Below the pieces are notes generated by a model. That model searched no databases. It was not told the origin of the DNA and saw nothing but the letters and a program-made list of their open reading frames with translations. This document shows, piece by piece, positions 10,716 through 18,932 of a stretch of 64,000 nucleotides of DNA (positions are counted from its first letter, which is position 1; every line of letters begins with the position of its first letter). The DNA is taken from NCBI RefSeq assembly GCF_010723735.1, contig NZ_BLLB01000002.1, positions 5,084,001-5,148,000 on the forward strand, given 5' to 3'. Source of the DNA: Mycolicibacterium hippocampi (GTDB lineage: Bacteria > Actinomycetota > Actinomycetes > Mycobacteriales > Mycobacteriaceae). Position numbers and translations under genes: made by a program.

Positions 10716-11039
10716 TCAGTCCTCACCCTGCGGGGGCAGGTCCTTGACCACCTGCGGGTCGTTGTCGGTCTGACCGACCTTCGACGCACCACCGGGAGAG
10801 CCGAGTTCGGCGAAGAAGTCGGCGTTGATCTGGGTGTAGGTGCCCCACTGATCAGGCACGTCGTCCTCGTAGTAGATCGCCTCGACCGGGCAAACCGGCT
10901 CACAGGCGCCGCAGTCGACGCATTCATCCGGGTGGATGTACAGCATGCGTGCGCCCTCGTAGATGCAGTCGACAGGGCACTCCTCGATACATGCCTTGTC
11001 TTTGACGTCGACGCAGGGTTCGGCGATCGTGTACGTCAC
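10716..11039 (-). CDS. fdxC: 7Fe ferredoxin FdxC
   Basis: 107-aa electron carrier with one [3Fe-4S] and one [4Fe-4S] cluster. Cysteines appear as CVDVKDKACIEECP and the full CVDCGACEPVCP motif; the first motif lacks the second Cys of CxxCxxC, typical of 7Fe ferredoxins. GTG 11039 has GAGGAGAAG upstream. It likely shares a transcript with dapC, as in M. tuberculosis. The redox partner cannot be inferred from the sequence. Confidence 0.95.
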   Translation of the reverse strand: MTYTIAEPCVDVKDKACIEECPVDCIYEGARMLYIHPDECVDCGACEPVCPVEAIYYEDDVPDQWGTYTQINADFFAELGSPGGASKVGQTDNDPQVVKDLPPQGED

Positions 11040-11176
11040 GAACTTCTCCTCGAGTTCTCTCCAGCTACTACCTACCAGTGGGCTGCTGTCTAGGCGGGGC
11101 TCAGCTATCGACCTCGGCCAGCCTCAGCAAGTATCCCTGCCGATAGTTGGACGCGTGTCTCAGTGTGCCCTAACTT

Positions 11177-11209
11177 CCACGCGCAACCCGTCTCAAGGGT
11201 TGCGCGTGG
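11177..11209. repeat. 13-bp perfect inverted repeat between fdxC and padR-like gene
   Basis: Arms at 11177-11189 and 11197-11209 are perfectly complementary around a 7-nt spacer. It lies 138 nt upstream of fdxC and 111 nt upstream of the PadR start, between divergent promoters, with no T-tract. It is therefore more likely an operator, 5'-UTR structure or mobile repeat remnant than a terminator. Confidence 0.6.
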
Positions 11210-11274
11210 TTACTGATACTAAACGTCGCACATACAAGTCGCCTAGTGCGCCACGGCTATGCACGTCGATGCAG

Positions 11275-11288
11275 TGCAACTAGTTGCA
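11275..11288. promoter_or_regulatory. Palindromic candidate PadR operator
   Basis: TGCAACTAGTTGCA is a perfect 14-bp palindrome 31 nt before the regulator start at 11320. It sits inside a wider inverted repeat with outer arms CTATGCA (11257-11263) and TGCATAG (11285-11291). PadR-family proteins commonly bind short ATGCA/TGCAT-type palindromes in their own promoters, so autoregulation of the padR-fadH operon is a reasonable inference. Confidence 0.5.
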
Positions 11289-11319
11289 TAGGCGCGGCGA
11301 GGATCGCTACGCTGCGCCG

Positions 11320-11877
11320 GTGGCCCTTCCCCATGCGATCCTGGTCTCGCTCTGCGAGCAGTCGAGTTCGGGGTACGAGCTGGCCCGACGCTTCGACCGG
11401 TCGATCGGGTACTTCTGGGCCGCCACCCACCAGCAGATCTACCGCACGCTGCGCTCGATGGTGGACGACGGCTGGGTGCACGTCGCCGAGGTGGCCCAGC
11501 ACGGCCGGCCCGACAAGAAGGTCTACACGGTGAGTGACAGCGGTCGCGCCGAACTGGCGCGCTGGATCTCCGCGCCCCTGGTGGGCCGTGGCGGTTCGGT
11601 CGCCGACAGCCGGACACGTGACCTTGCGGTGAAGATCCGCGGCGCGGCCTACGGTGACATCGACGCGATACGTTCCCAGGCGATGTCGCTGCGCTCCGAA
11701 CGCGCGGAACTGCTGGAGGCCTACCGGGGATTCGAGAAGACCCAGTTCCCGGACCCCCGCTCCGTCACCGGCGCCGATCTACATCAGTATCTGGTGTTGC
11801 GTGGCGGTATCCGCGCCGAGGAGAGCGCCCTCGGTTGGCTCGACGAAGTGGTGCCGGCGTTGGACCGAATCCGATGA
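11320..11877 (+). CDS. PadR-family transcriptional regulator
   Basis: 185-aa PadR protein (Rv1176c-like). The N-terminal winged helix starts immediately (ALPHAILVSLCEQSSSGYELARRF), with the wing segment GRPDKKVYTVSDSGRAELARW, followed by a C-terminal helical PadR_C-like domain. GTG 11320 matches the usual start directly before ALPHA. Its TGA overlaps the ATG of fadH in an ATGA, so it is translationally coupled to the reductase it probably controls. Effector is unknown. Confidence 0.85.
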   Translation: MALPHAILVSLCEQSSSGYELARRFDRSIGYFWAATHQQIYRTLRSMVDDGWVHVAEVAQHGRPDKKVYTVSDSGRAELARWISAPLVGRGGSVADSRTRDLAVKIRGAAYGDIDAIRSQAMSLRSERAELLEAYRGFEKTQFPDPRSVTGADLHQYLVLRGGIRAEESALGWLDEVVPALDRIR

Positions 11878-13904
11878 GCGGTACCTCGCCCTACCCCCAC
11901 CTGATGTCGCCGTTGGACCTCGGATTCACCACGCTGCGCAACCGGGTGGTGATGGGGTCGATGCACACAGGCCTCGAGGACCGTGCGCGTGACACCGACC
12001 GACTCGCAGAGTATTTCGCCGAACGCGCCCGCGGGGGCGTCGGCCTGATCATCACCGGCGGCTACGCCCCGAATCGCACCGGGTGGCTGCTGCCGTTCGC
12101 CGCCCAGATGGTGTCGGCAGCGGATGCCCGCAGGCACCGACGGATCACCGCGGCGGTACACGCCGCCGACACCAAGATCCTGCTGCAGCTCCTGCATGCG
12201 GGTCGTTATGCGTACCACCCGTTTTCGGTCAGTGCATCACCTATCAAGGCCCCCAACAACCCGTTTCGGCCGCGTAGGCTGCGCAACGTCGAGAAGACCA
12301 TCGACGACTTCGTGCGCAGTGCGGTGCTGGCCCGAAAGGCCGGCTACGACGGTGTCGAGATCATGGGCAGCGAAGGTTACCTGCTCAACCAGTTCCTGGC
12401 GCCGCGCACCAACAAGCGCACCGACGACTGGGGCGGCACCCCCGAGAAGCGCCGCCGGATGCCCGTCGAAGTCGTCCGGCGCACCCGCGCGGCCGTCGGC
12501 TCCGACTTCATCATCTGCTACCGGCTGTCGATGGCCGACTATGTCGAAGAGGGGCAGAGCTGGGACGAGATCGCGGCGCTGGCAGCCGAAGTGGAGGCGG
12601 CCGGGGCGACGATCCTCAACACCGGAATCGGCTGGCACGAAGCGCGCGTCCCGACGATCGTCACCTCGGTGCCCAACAGTGCATTCGTCGAGATCAGCAG
12701 CGCGCTGGCCGAATTCGTCGACATCCCGGTGATGGCGTCCAACCGGATCAACATGCCGCAGTCGGCCGAGCAGGTGCTGGCCGAGACAGACGTCAGTCTG
12801 ATCTCGATGGCCCGGCCGTTTCTGGCCGACCCGGACTGGGTCCGCAAAGCCGATGCCGGCGCCGCCGACGAGATCAACACCTGCATCGCGTGCAACCAGG
12901 CCTGCCTGGACCACGCGTTCGTCCACAAGACGGTGTCGTGCCTGCTCAATCCGCGCGCGGGCCACGAGACCACGCTGATGTTGGGCCCGACCCGGCACAC
13001 CCGTTCCATCGCCGTCGTAGGCGCCGGGCCCGCCGGTCTGGCCGCCGCTGTCACCGCGGCCCAGCGTGGGCACCGGGTCACGCTATTCGACTCCCGGCCG
13101 GTGATCGGCGGCCAGTTCGACTTGGCCCGAAGGATTCCCGGTAAGGAGGAGTTCGGCGAGACCCTCCGCTACTTCACCAGGGTGCTGGACAAGCACGGCG
13201 TCGCGGTACGGCTGGGCACCCACGCGGGCCTCGATCTGCTGTTGGGCTACGACGAGGTGGTGCTGGCCACCGGCGTGGTGCCCCGGGTGCCCGACATCCC
13301 CGGTATCAACCATCCGATGGTGCTGTCCTACGCCGACGCTCTCGCCGGGGAACCGGTCGGCGAGAGGGTCGCGGTGGTGGGTGCGGGCGGCATCGGCTTC
13401 GACGTCACCGAGTTCCTCACCACAGACCACTCCCCCACGCTCGACCTCAAGCAGTGGCGGGCCGAGTGGGGTGCGTTGCCTCCGCACGAAGCCCCCCGAG
13501 TCCAGGGTTCGCTGACCACGCCGTTGCCCGCGGCCGCGACGCGGCGGGTCTACCTGCTGCAGCGCACGAAGGGTCCGCAGGGCCGCGGGCTGGGCAAGAC
13601 CACCGGCTGGGTGCACCGGGCGTCGTTGCGGGCCAAGGGCGTCGAGCAGCTCTGCGGGGTGAACTACGAGCGCATCGACGACGGCGGGTTGCACATCAGC
13701 TTCGGGCCGGACCGTTCCGATCCGCGGCTGCTCGAGGTCGAGAACGTGGTGATCTGCGCGGGACAGGAGTCGGTGCGTGATCTCGAGGACGGCCTGCGGG
13801 AACGCGGCATCACCCCGCACGTCATCGGCGGTGCCGCCGTGGCGGCCGAGCTGGACGCCAAGCGCGCGATCCGTCAGGGCACCGAGCTCGCCGCCCGCCT
13901 GTAA
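11874..13904 (+). CDS. fadH: NADPH-dependent 2,4-dienoyl-CoA reductase FadH
   Basis: 676-aa FMN/FAD/4Fe-4S enzyme that removes double bonds from 2,4-dienoyl-CoA during beta-oxidation of unsaturated fatty acids. An old-yellow-enzyme barrel spans residues 1 to about 340, then the cluster cysteines CIACNQACLDHAF...C, then FAD (VGAGPAGLAAAVTAAQ) and NADPH (VVGAGGIGFDV) dinucleotide folds. Length is normal (E. coli FadH 672 aa). ATG 11874 overlaps the padR stop. Confidence 0.93.
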   Translation: MSGTSPYPHLMSPLDLGFTTLRNRVVMGSMHTGLEDRARDTDRLAEYFAERARGGVGLIITGGYAPNRTGWLLPFAAQMVSAADARRHRRITAAVHAADTKILLQLLHAGRYAYHPFSVSASPIKAPNNPFRPRRLRNVEKTIDDFVRSAVLARKAGYDGVEIMGSEGYLLNQFLAPRTNKRTDDWGGTPEKRRRMPVEVVRRTRAAVGSDFIICYRLSMADYVEEGQSWDEIAALAAEVEAAGATILNTGIGWHEARVPTIVTSVPNSAFVEISSALAEFVDIPVMASNRINMPQSAEQVLAETDVSLISMARPFLADPDWVRKADAGAADEINTCIACNQACLDHAFVHKTVSCLLNPRAGHETTLMLGPTRHTRSIAVVGAGPAGLAAAVTAAQRGHRVTLFDSRPVIGGQFDLARRIPGKEEFGETLRYFTRVLDKHGVAVRLGTHAGLDLLLGYDEVVLATGVVPRVPDIPGINHPMVLSYADALAGEPVGERVAVVGAGGIGFDVTEFLTTDHSPTLDLKQWRAEWGALPPHEAPRVQGSLTTPLPAAATRRVYLLQRTKGPQGRGLGKTTGWVHRASLRAKGVEQLCGVNYERIDDGGLHISFGPDRSDPRLLEVENVVICAGQESVRDLEDGLRERGITPHVIGGAAVAAELDAKRAIRQGTELAARL

Positions 13905-13939
13905 CCCGCCTCGTCCCGCCAGCGCGCTCAGCTGATGCA

Positions 13940-14254
13940 CTATCTCCCGGTCAGTGCGCCGCCGGTCACGGCCGTCGGACCGTCGAGCACGTCGAACTCA
14001 CGGATGGACAGCTCCGTGAAGTGTGGGCTGTCGAGCAGGCCGGCGAACACCGCGGTCTCGCGGCTTGCCTGCGCGGCGTCGCGTGATTCGAAGACGTACA
14101 CGCCGCCGTAGGTGTTCGTGGCGGGGTCGGCGAGCCAGACCTTGCTCAGCAGCCCGGGCCAGGCGGTGAAGGCCCCGGCGATCTGCTCGGCATGGGCGGT
14201 GTAATCCTCGGGCGAGAGATCGGCCAGAGCGAAGGTGACGATCCGCACGTACAT
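13940..14254 (-). CDS. YdhR-like/Dabb-fold monooxygenase-type small protein
   Basis: 104-aa protein beginning YVRIVTFAL with a compact alpha/beta-barrel pattern (GAFTAWPGLLSKVWL, NTYGGVYVFES), resembling YdhR/antibiotic-biosynthesis-monooxygenase folds. Such proteins are small dimers that act on aromatic or quinone-like molecules without cofactor; the activity here is unknown. GAGGAGC lies just before ATG 14254. It sits 18 nt after the metallo-hydrolase gene and is third in the yczE-like operon. Confidence 0.7.
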   Translation of the reverse strand: MYVRIVTFALADLSPEDYTAHAEQIAGAFTAWPGLLSKVWLADPATNTYGGVYVFESRDAAQASRETAVFAGLLDSPHFTELSIREFDVLDGPTAVTGGALTGR

Positions 14255-14272
14255 GTTGCTCCTCGGATGCTG

Positions 14273-15103
14273 TCAGTCGATGGGGTGGGCGTCGACGCCG
14301 AATGCGTCGAGCAGCGAGGCGATCTGGTCATGAGTCGGCGCCGGAACCGGCTCGGCCTCACTGGCGGCCGGCACCGAGTCCAGGGTGTGGTCGATGCCGC
14401 GCCGGACCGGAGGCAGGTGCGACGAGAGCAGCACGGAAGGAGCGAGCCGGCGAACGGCTTCGATCTGGTCGCGCAGCTTGTCACCGTCGGCGTGGGCGAC
14501 CCAGGGGCTGTCGGTGCCGGCCCAGGCCACCTGCGCGGACCGCAGCACGTCCGGATCGATGTGGTCGGTGTCCGGTCCTGCGACCAGGTCTGCGGGAAGT
14601 GGCGCACCGAAGCAGTCCGAGCTGAAATATGCGCCGGTCGATCGGTCGAGGAAACCCAGCGTCCCGGGGCTGTCGTAGAGCGGAGGCCGAACGGCCCGCA
14701 GCACCCGGTCGTCGACGTGGACGTCGTCGCCGGGGTTGACGATGCGGGTTCTGTCGAACGGCACGGCGCCGTCGGGTGCGGCCCGCCCGAAGGTCAGGAA
14801 CGTTCCGAGAACTGTTGCCTTGGGCGCCAACTCGAGAAGTCGCTCCAGTGCGCCGGTGTGGTCGCGGTCCTCGTGGGTCAGCCAGATCCATTTCAGATCC
14901 GGCAGTTTCACGCAGTCGGCGAGGGCGTCGACAAAATCCGGCGCGAGTACGCCCGTGCCGGTGTCGACCAGAACCGGCTCCGCGGAATGCAGCAGGAAGG
15001 CGTTCATCGGGATGACACCCATGCCGGGGACCGGCCAGTAGGTCGGGATCACGTCCACCCCGGATGACGCGGCGAACGGGCTGCCGACATGTGGTTGGTT
15101 CAT
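14273..15103 (-). CDS. Metallo-beta-lactamase-fold hydrolase
   Basis: 276-aa MBL-fold protein. Metal site: THEDRDHTG (the HxxxDH form, in which the second His of HxHxDH is replaced by acidic/polar residues), SSDCFG and SSHLPP. Altered first motifs of this kind occur in di-iron ODP/FprA-like and similar branches, so an oxidoreductase-like role is possible. ATG 15103 has AAGGAGCGACTC upstream and overlaps the yczE-like stop (ATGA). Function within the operon is unknown. Confidence 0.8.
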   Translation of the reverse strand: MNQPHVGSPFAASSGVDVIPTYWPVPGMGVIPMNAFLLHSAEPVLVDTGTGVLAPDFVDALADCVKLPDLKWIWLTHEDRDHTGALERLLELAPKATVLGTFLTFGRAAPDGAVPFDRTRIVNPGDDVHVDDRVLRAVRPPLYDSPGTLGFLDRSTGAYFSSDCFGAPLPADLVAGPDTDHIDPDVLRSAQVAWAGTDSPWVAHADGDKLRDQIEAVRRLAPSVLLSSHLPPVRRGIDHTLDSVPAASEAEPVPAPTHDQIASLLDAFGVDAHPID

Positions 15104-15780
15104 GAGTCGCTCCTTGGCAGAGATGAATTCGGGTCGGCGACATGCACGACCAGATACCGGAGGAAGAACTGCGTCAGCGGGCCGACGCCCAATGCGAACA
15201 CCACTGTTCCCAGACCCACGGTGCCTCCGAGCAGGAAGCCCGACGCCAGCACCGAGACCTCGATCCCGGTGCGGACGCGGCGGATCGGCCAGCCCGCCCG
15301 GCGGGCCAGCCCGGTCATCAGGCCGTCGCGCGGCCCCGGCCCGAGCTGCGCCCCGACGTACAGCGCAGTGGCGAAGGCGCAGACCACAACGCCGGACAGC
15401 GCGTAGCCGTAGCGCATCACGATGCCGTCCGGTGTCGGCAGCAGGGCCAGGCTGAGGTCGGCGAACGGGCCCAGCAACGCGGTGTTGAGGACGGTGCCGA
15501 GTCCCGGCATCTGGCGCAGCGGGATCCATGCCGCCAACACCCCGAGTGCGGTGAGGACGATGATCGCCCCGAGGCTGAGCGGAGCGTGCAGCGCGACGCC
15601 GGCATGGAAGACATCCCAGGGTGCGGCACCCACCGCACCCTCGATCATCAGCGCGATCGACAGGCCGTACAGCCAGAGACCGATCACCAGGCGGGCCAGG
15701 CGTTCCGGCAGGCGGCCCGCGGTCAGCTGGGCCACCGGACCGAGATTGGCCAGCTTTGCCTCAGTATTGGTTGTGGACAT
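15100..15780 (-). CDS. YczE-like integral membrane protein
   Basis: 226-aa protein with about five to six membrane segments and the family pattern EGAVGAAPWDVFHAG and GLGTVLNT, as in YczE/YyaS (YitT-related) proteins. YczE-like genes are repeatedly found divergent from MocR-type regulators of the YczR group, exactly the layout here. First gene of a three-gene operon (membrane protein, MBL hydrolase, YdhR-like). Transported or sensed compound unknown. Confidence 0.8.
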   Translation of the reverse strand: MSTTNTEAKLANLGPVAQLTAGRLPERLARLVIGLWLYGLSIALMIEGAVGAAPWDVFHAGVALHAPLSLGAIIVLTALGVLAAWIPLRQMPGLGTVLNTALLGPFADLSLALLPTPDGIVMRYGYALSGVVVCAFATALYVGAQLGPGPRDGLMTGLARRAGWPIRRVRTGIEVSVLASGFLLGGTVGLGTVVFALGVGPLTQFFLRYLVVHVADPNSSLPRSDS

Positions 15781-15796
15781 GCGACGAGAATGCCGA

Positions 15797-15838
15797 CAAT
15801 TGGCCTTGGTTTACATATCCAATTGGCTCATAATGGCC
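15797..15838. promoter_or_regulatory. Direct repeats in the mocR/yczE divergent promoter
   Basis: CAATTGGC occurs at 15797-15804 and again at 15820-15827, 23 nt apart; a related AATGGCC lies at 15832-15838. All fall in the 60-nt gap between divergent starts. MocR-type factors characteristically bind direct repeats spaced about two helical turns, so these are likely operator boxes. The binding is inferred. Confidence 0.55.
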
Positions 15839-15840
15839 TC

Positions 15841-17289
15841 GTGAACACTGCGCTGGGGCCGGAACGGCTTGCTCGTCTGGTCGGCGACTTCGATCGCGCT
15901 CCGGCGTACCGCGGGCTGAGCGACGTGCTGCAGGAGCTGATCGGCGACGGTCGCATCCCGATCGGCACCCGGCTTCCCAGCGAGCGCACCGTGACAGCTC
16001 CGCTCGGCGTGTCGCGCACGACCGTCACCCGCGCCTATGCCGACCTGGTGGCCAGCGGGTTCGCCGTCGCCAAACAGGGGTCGGGAACCTATGCCGCGGT
16101 ACCGGTCGATCGGCGCAAGGTTCACGACCGGGCGCGGCGCCCCCTCGGGATGCCTGCGCCCGCCGCAGGTTCGGTCGACCTGAGCATCGCCGCCGGCGGG
16201 GCCACGCCCGGGACCATGGCCGCCTACGAACGAGCACTGCAGGCGTTGCCGTCCTACCTCGTCGGTGACGGCTACCTGCCGTCGGGCCTGCCCGATCTGC
16301 AGGCCAGGGTTGCCGACTCCTTCACCGACCGCGGACTGCCCACCTACCCTGAGCAGATCGTGGTCACCTCCGGCGCGTTGGCGGCGATCGCGACCGTGGC
16401 ACGAGCGCTGTCGCGGCCCGGCGACCGGGTGATGGTCGAGTCACCGGTGTACTCCAACGCCGTCGAGGCGTTGCGGCAGGGCGGGGCCCGCCTGGTGAGC
16501 TCACCGCTGCCGGATCCGCTCGACAGCGAGGGCTGGGACCTCGAAGGAATCGACGCCGCATTGCGGCAGACCTCGCCCCGGCTGGCCTACCTCATCCCGG
16601 ACTTCCAGAATCCGACGGGTTTCCTGATGAGCGACGCGGACCGGGATCGCTATGCCGCAGCGCTGCGCCGGGCGCGCGCCACCGCGATCGTCGATGAGAC
16701 GCTGCAGCCCCTCAGCTTCATCGACGGCCGGATGCCGGCTCCGTTCGCCGCGTTCGAGCCCACCGCCATCACGATCGGCAGTGCGTCGAAGGCGTACTGG
16801 GGTGGGCTGCGGGTCGGCTGGATCCGGGCGCCTCGGCCGCTGGTCGACCGGATCGTCGCCGCCCGGGTGCGCTCCGACCTGGGCACCTCAGTGCTCGATC
16901 AACTGGTCGTCAGCGAGCTGATGGCCACCGACGGAATCCTCCCCCGGCGCCGTGAGGAACTGCGGCAACGGCGTGATGCGCTCGCCGACGCGGTACGCCG
17001 GCAACTGCCCGGGTGGCGTTTCAGGCTTCCGGAAGGCGGGGTGAGTCTCTGGGTCCGGCTTCCCGGCGGAAGCGCCACGCGCCTTGCTGTCGAACTGGAA
17101 CGCCACGGCGTCCAGGTCGCGCCGGGACCGGTGTTCACCGTCGAGGGAGGCTCGGATTCGTGGGTCCGGATCCCGTTCGCCAAACCCGCCGAGGAACTCG
17201 TCAGGGCCGTCGGGCTGATGGCGCAAGTGTGGCCCGACGCGGCGGGTGCGCGCAGCAGCACCGACGCCGCGCGCACCTTGATCGCCTGA
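15841..17289 (+). CDS. MocR-type (GntR-HTH plus aminotransferase-fold) regulator
   Basis: 482-aa PLP-binding transcription factor. A GntR winged helix (residues about 20-85, GTRLPSERTVTAPLGVSRTTVTRAY) is joined to a class I aminotransferase domain with PLP lysine in IGSASKAYWGGLRVGWIR and the NPTG-type PDFQNPTGF segment. Start is GTG 15841, 60 nt from the divergent yczE-like gene. By position it belongs to the YczR-like group rather than PdxR, since no vitamin B6 gene is adjacent. Ligand unknown. Confidence 0.9.
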   Translation: MNTALGPERLARLVGDFDRAPAYRGLSDVLQELIGDGRIPIGTRLPSERTVTAPLGVSRTTVTRAYADLVASGFAVAKQGSGTYAAVPVDRRKVHDRARRPLGMPAPAAGSVDLSIAAGGATPGTMAAYERALQALPSYLVGDGYLPSGLPDLQARVADSFTDRGLPTYPEQIVVTSGALAAIATVARALSRPGDRVMVESPVYSNAVEALRQGGARLVSSPLPDPLDSEGWDLEGIDAALRQTSPRLAYLIPDFQNPTGFLMSDADRDRYAAALRRARATAIVDETLQPLSFIDGRMPAPFAAFEPTAITIGSASKAYWGGLRVGWIRAPRPLVDRIVAARVRSDLGTSVLDQLVVSELMATDGILPRRREELRQRRDALADAVRRQLPGWRFRLPEGGVSLWVRLPGGSATRLAVELERHGVQVAPGPVFTVEGGSDSWVRIPFAKPAEELVRAVGLMAQVWPDAAGARSSTDAARTLIA

Positions 17290-17383
17290 GCGGGATCGCA
17301 CGGGAATGTATTCGGACCGCAGTCCGTTTGTTGTGGGGTATCTGTCGGACCCGCCGGCGCCACACGACGAAAAGAGACACCAC

Positions 17384-17926
17384 ATGACCACCGCCACACA
17401 GTTGTCCACCGGAACCTGGGCCATCGACCCCGTCCACTCGACCGTCGGCTTCTCGGTACGCCACCTGATGGTGAGCAAGGTCCGAGGGCAGTTCGACACG
17501 TTCAGCGGCACGATCACCGTGGCGCCGGACGGCACGCCCTCGGTGCACGCCGAGATCGCCGTCGACTCGGTCAACACCCGCAACGAGCAGCGCGATGCGC
17601 ATGTGCGGTCCGCAGACTTCTTCGATGCCGAGACCTACCCGGTGGCGACGTTCACGTCCACCGGCGTGCGGGCCGACGGCGACCACTACGTCCTCGACGG
17701 TGATTTCACCCTCAAAGGTGTCACTCGGCCGATCTCGCTGGATCTGGAGTTCAACGGGGTCAACCCCGGCATGGGTCACGGCGAGGTTGCCGGGTTCGAG
17801 GCGTCGGTTGTCCTGAACCGCAAGGACTTCGGTATCGACATCGATATCCCGTTGGAGACCGGAGGCGCGGTCGTCGGCGACAAGGTGACGATCACGCTCG
17901 AGATCGAGGCTCTCAAGCAGGCCTGA
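17384..17926 (+). CDS. YceI-family lipid-binding protein
   Basis: 180-aa YceI-fold protein, a lipocalin-like barrel that binds polyisoprenoids or amphiphiles. Motifs: WAIDPVHSTVGFSVRHLMVSKVRG at the start, DFFDAETYPVATF, LTLKGVTRPI-type FTLKGVTRPISLD, and NRKDFGI near the end. No signal peptide is visible, so a cytoplasmic location is likely, as for several actinobacterial members. ATG 17384 chosen directly before the conserved barrel start. Monocistronic, followed by a hairpin. Confidence 0.9.
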   Translation: MTTATQLSTGTWAIDPVHSTVGFSVRHLMVSKVRGQFDTFSGTITVAPDGTPSVHAEIAVDSVNTRNEQRDAHVRSADFFDAETYPVATFTSTGVRADGDHYVLDGDFTLKGVTRPISLDLEFNGVNPGMGHGEVAGFEASVVLNRKDFGIDIDIPLETGGAVVGDKVTITLEIEALKQA

Positions 17927-17941
17927 AGCCGGCACGGAAGG

Positions 17942-17964
17942 CCACCGCGGTCCCCTCGCGGTGG
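17942..17964. terminator. Hairpin between convergent genes
   Basis: CCACCGCG (17942-17949) pairs with CGCGGTGG (17957-17964) around a 7-nt loop, 15 nt after the YceI stop and 12 nt before the end of the convergent FAH gene. There is no T-run, as is common for mycobacterial terminators; it could serve both strands. Confidence 0.5.
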
Positions 17965-17976
17965 TCTTCGCCGGCA

Positions 17977-18885
17977 CTACTCGGTGATCGAATGACTGAT
18001 CTCCCCGATCTGGTCGATGACCAGCGTGAGCCGGTCTCCCGGCTGTAACCACCGACCCGTCTCCATACCGCTGCCACCCGGCAGGGTGCCGGTCGCGAAC
18101 AGTTCTCCCGGATAGAGATGTTCGCTACGCGAGGCGTGCGCGAGCACCTCACCGATCGACCACTGCATCCCCCGGCTGAACACCGTGCCGACCGTGGAGC
18201 CGTTGACGCTGACCGAACCACTGAGCGCATCCAGCCTGGGCACGATCTCGTCGGCGGAGACCGCCACCACCGACATCGAGGACGCGAAGTGTTTGGACTT
18301 CTGCGGCCCCAGCCCGGTGGCCATCTCGCTGCGCTGGACATCGCGGGCGCTGAAGTCGTTGACGACGACGAATGCGCCGACCGCGTCGAGTGCCTCCTGC
18401 GGGGTCGCGTTGTACAGCGGCGCCATCAGCACGAAGCCGAGTTCCAGCTCGAAGTCCAACGCCGACGAATACGAGGGAATCGCCACCGGGGCACCGCTGG
18501 GGATGAAGCTGAGGTGGTTGGACATGTAGTAGATCGGCTGCCGGTAGAACAGTCCTTTGGGCTTGAACAGTGGAAATGGTTTGCGGGTCAGCCTTTCGAC
18601 GAGCGTCGCCGCCCGGGCCTGGGCGGGGTGGAACCGGCGGACCAGTCCGCGTGCCGCGTCGACGGCATGCTGCTCGTAGAGCATGAAGTCACGAAAGGAC
18701 GCCGGCTGGAACGGCAGCACGTTGCCGGACAGGTCGACATGCCGTTGGGCGGTGGCGAGTTCCCAAGCGGAGTCGAAGACCGTCCCGCCGAGAACAGCCT
18801 GATCCTGCGCGGGAGCCCAGGAGCCGTCCGGCGTCATCGACTGCAGGGTCAGCCTGCCGTCGGCGAGCGTGCGTCGAAACTTCAC
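17977..18885 (-). CDS. Fumarylacetoacetate hydrolase (FAH)-family protein
   Basis: 302-aa FAH-superfamily enzyme, likely cleaving a C-C bond or decarboxylating/tautomerising a keto acid. Metal ligands are seen as the E-x-E in DFELELGFVL and the following NDFSARDVQ aspartate; GLGPQKSKHFA is the family's active-site loop. GTG 18885 is preceded by AGGACGTAGAT. The N-terminal ~90 residues match the longer FAHD-like class. Stand-alone gene with no aromatic pathway neighbours, so the substrate is open. Confidence 0.85.
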   Translation of the reverse strand: MKFRRTLADGRLTLQSMTPDGSWAPAQDQAVLGGTVFDSAWELATAQRHVDLSGNVLPFQPASFRDFMLYEQHAVDAARGLVRRFHPAQARAATLVERLTRKPFPLFKPKGLFYRQPIYYMSNHLSFIPSGAPVAIPSYSSALDFELELGFVLMAPLYNATPQEALDAVGAFVVVNDFSARDVQRSEMATGLGPQKSKHFASSMSVVAVSADEIVPRLDALSGSVSVNGSTVGTVFSRGMQWSIGEVLAHASRSEHLYPGELFATGTLPGGSGMETGRWLQPGDRLTLVIDQIGEISHSITE

Positions 18886-18932
18886 ATCTACGTCCTACCA
18901 GTCCCGGCACTACTCCGGAAATCGTTGTGGCG

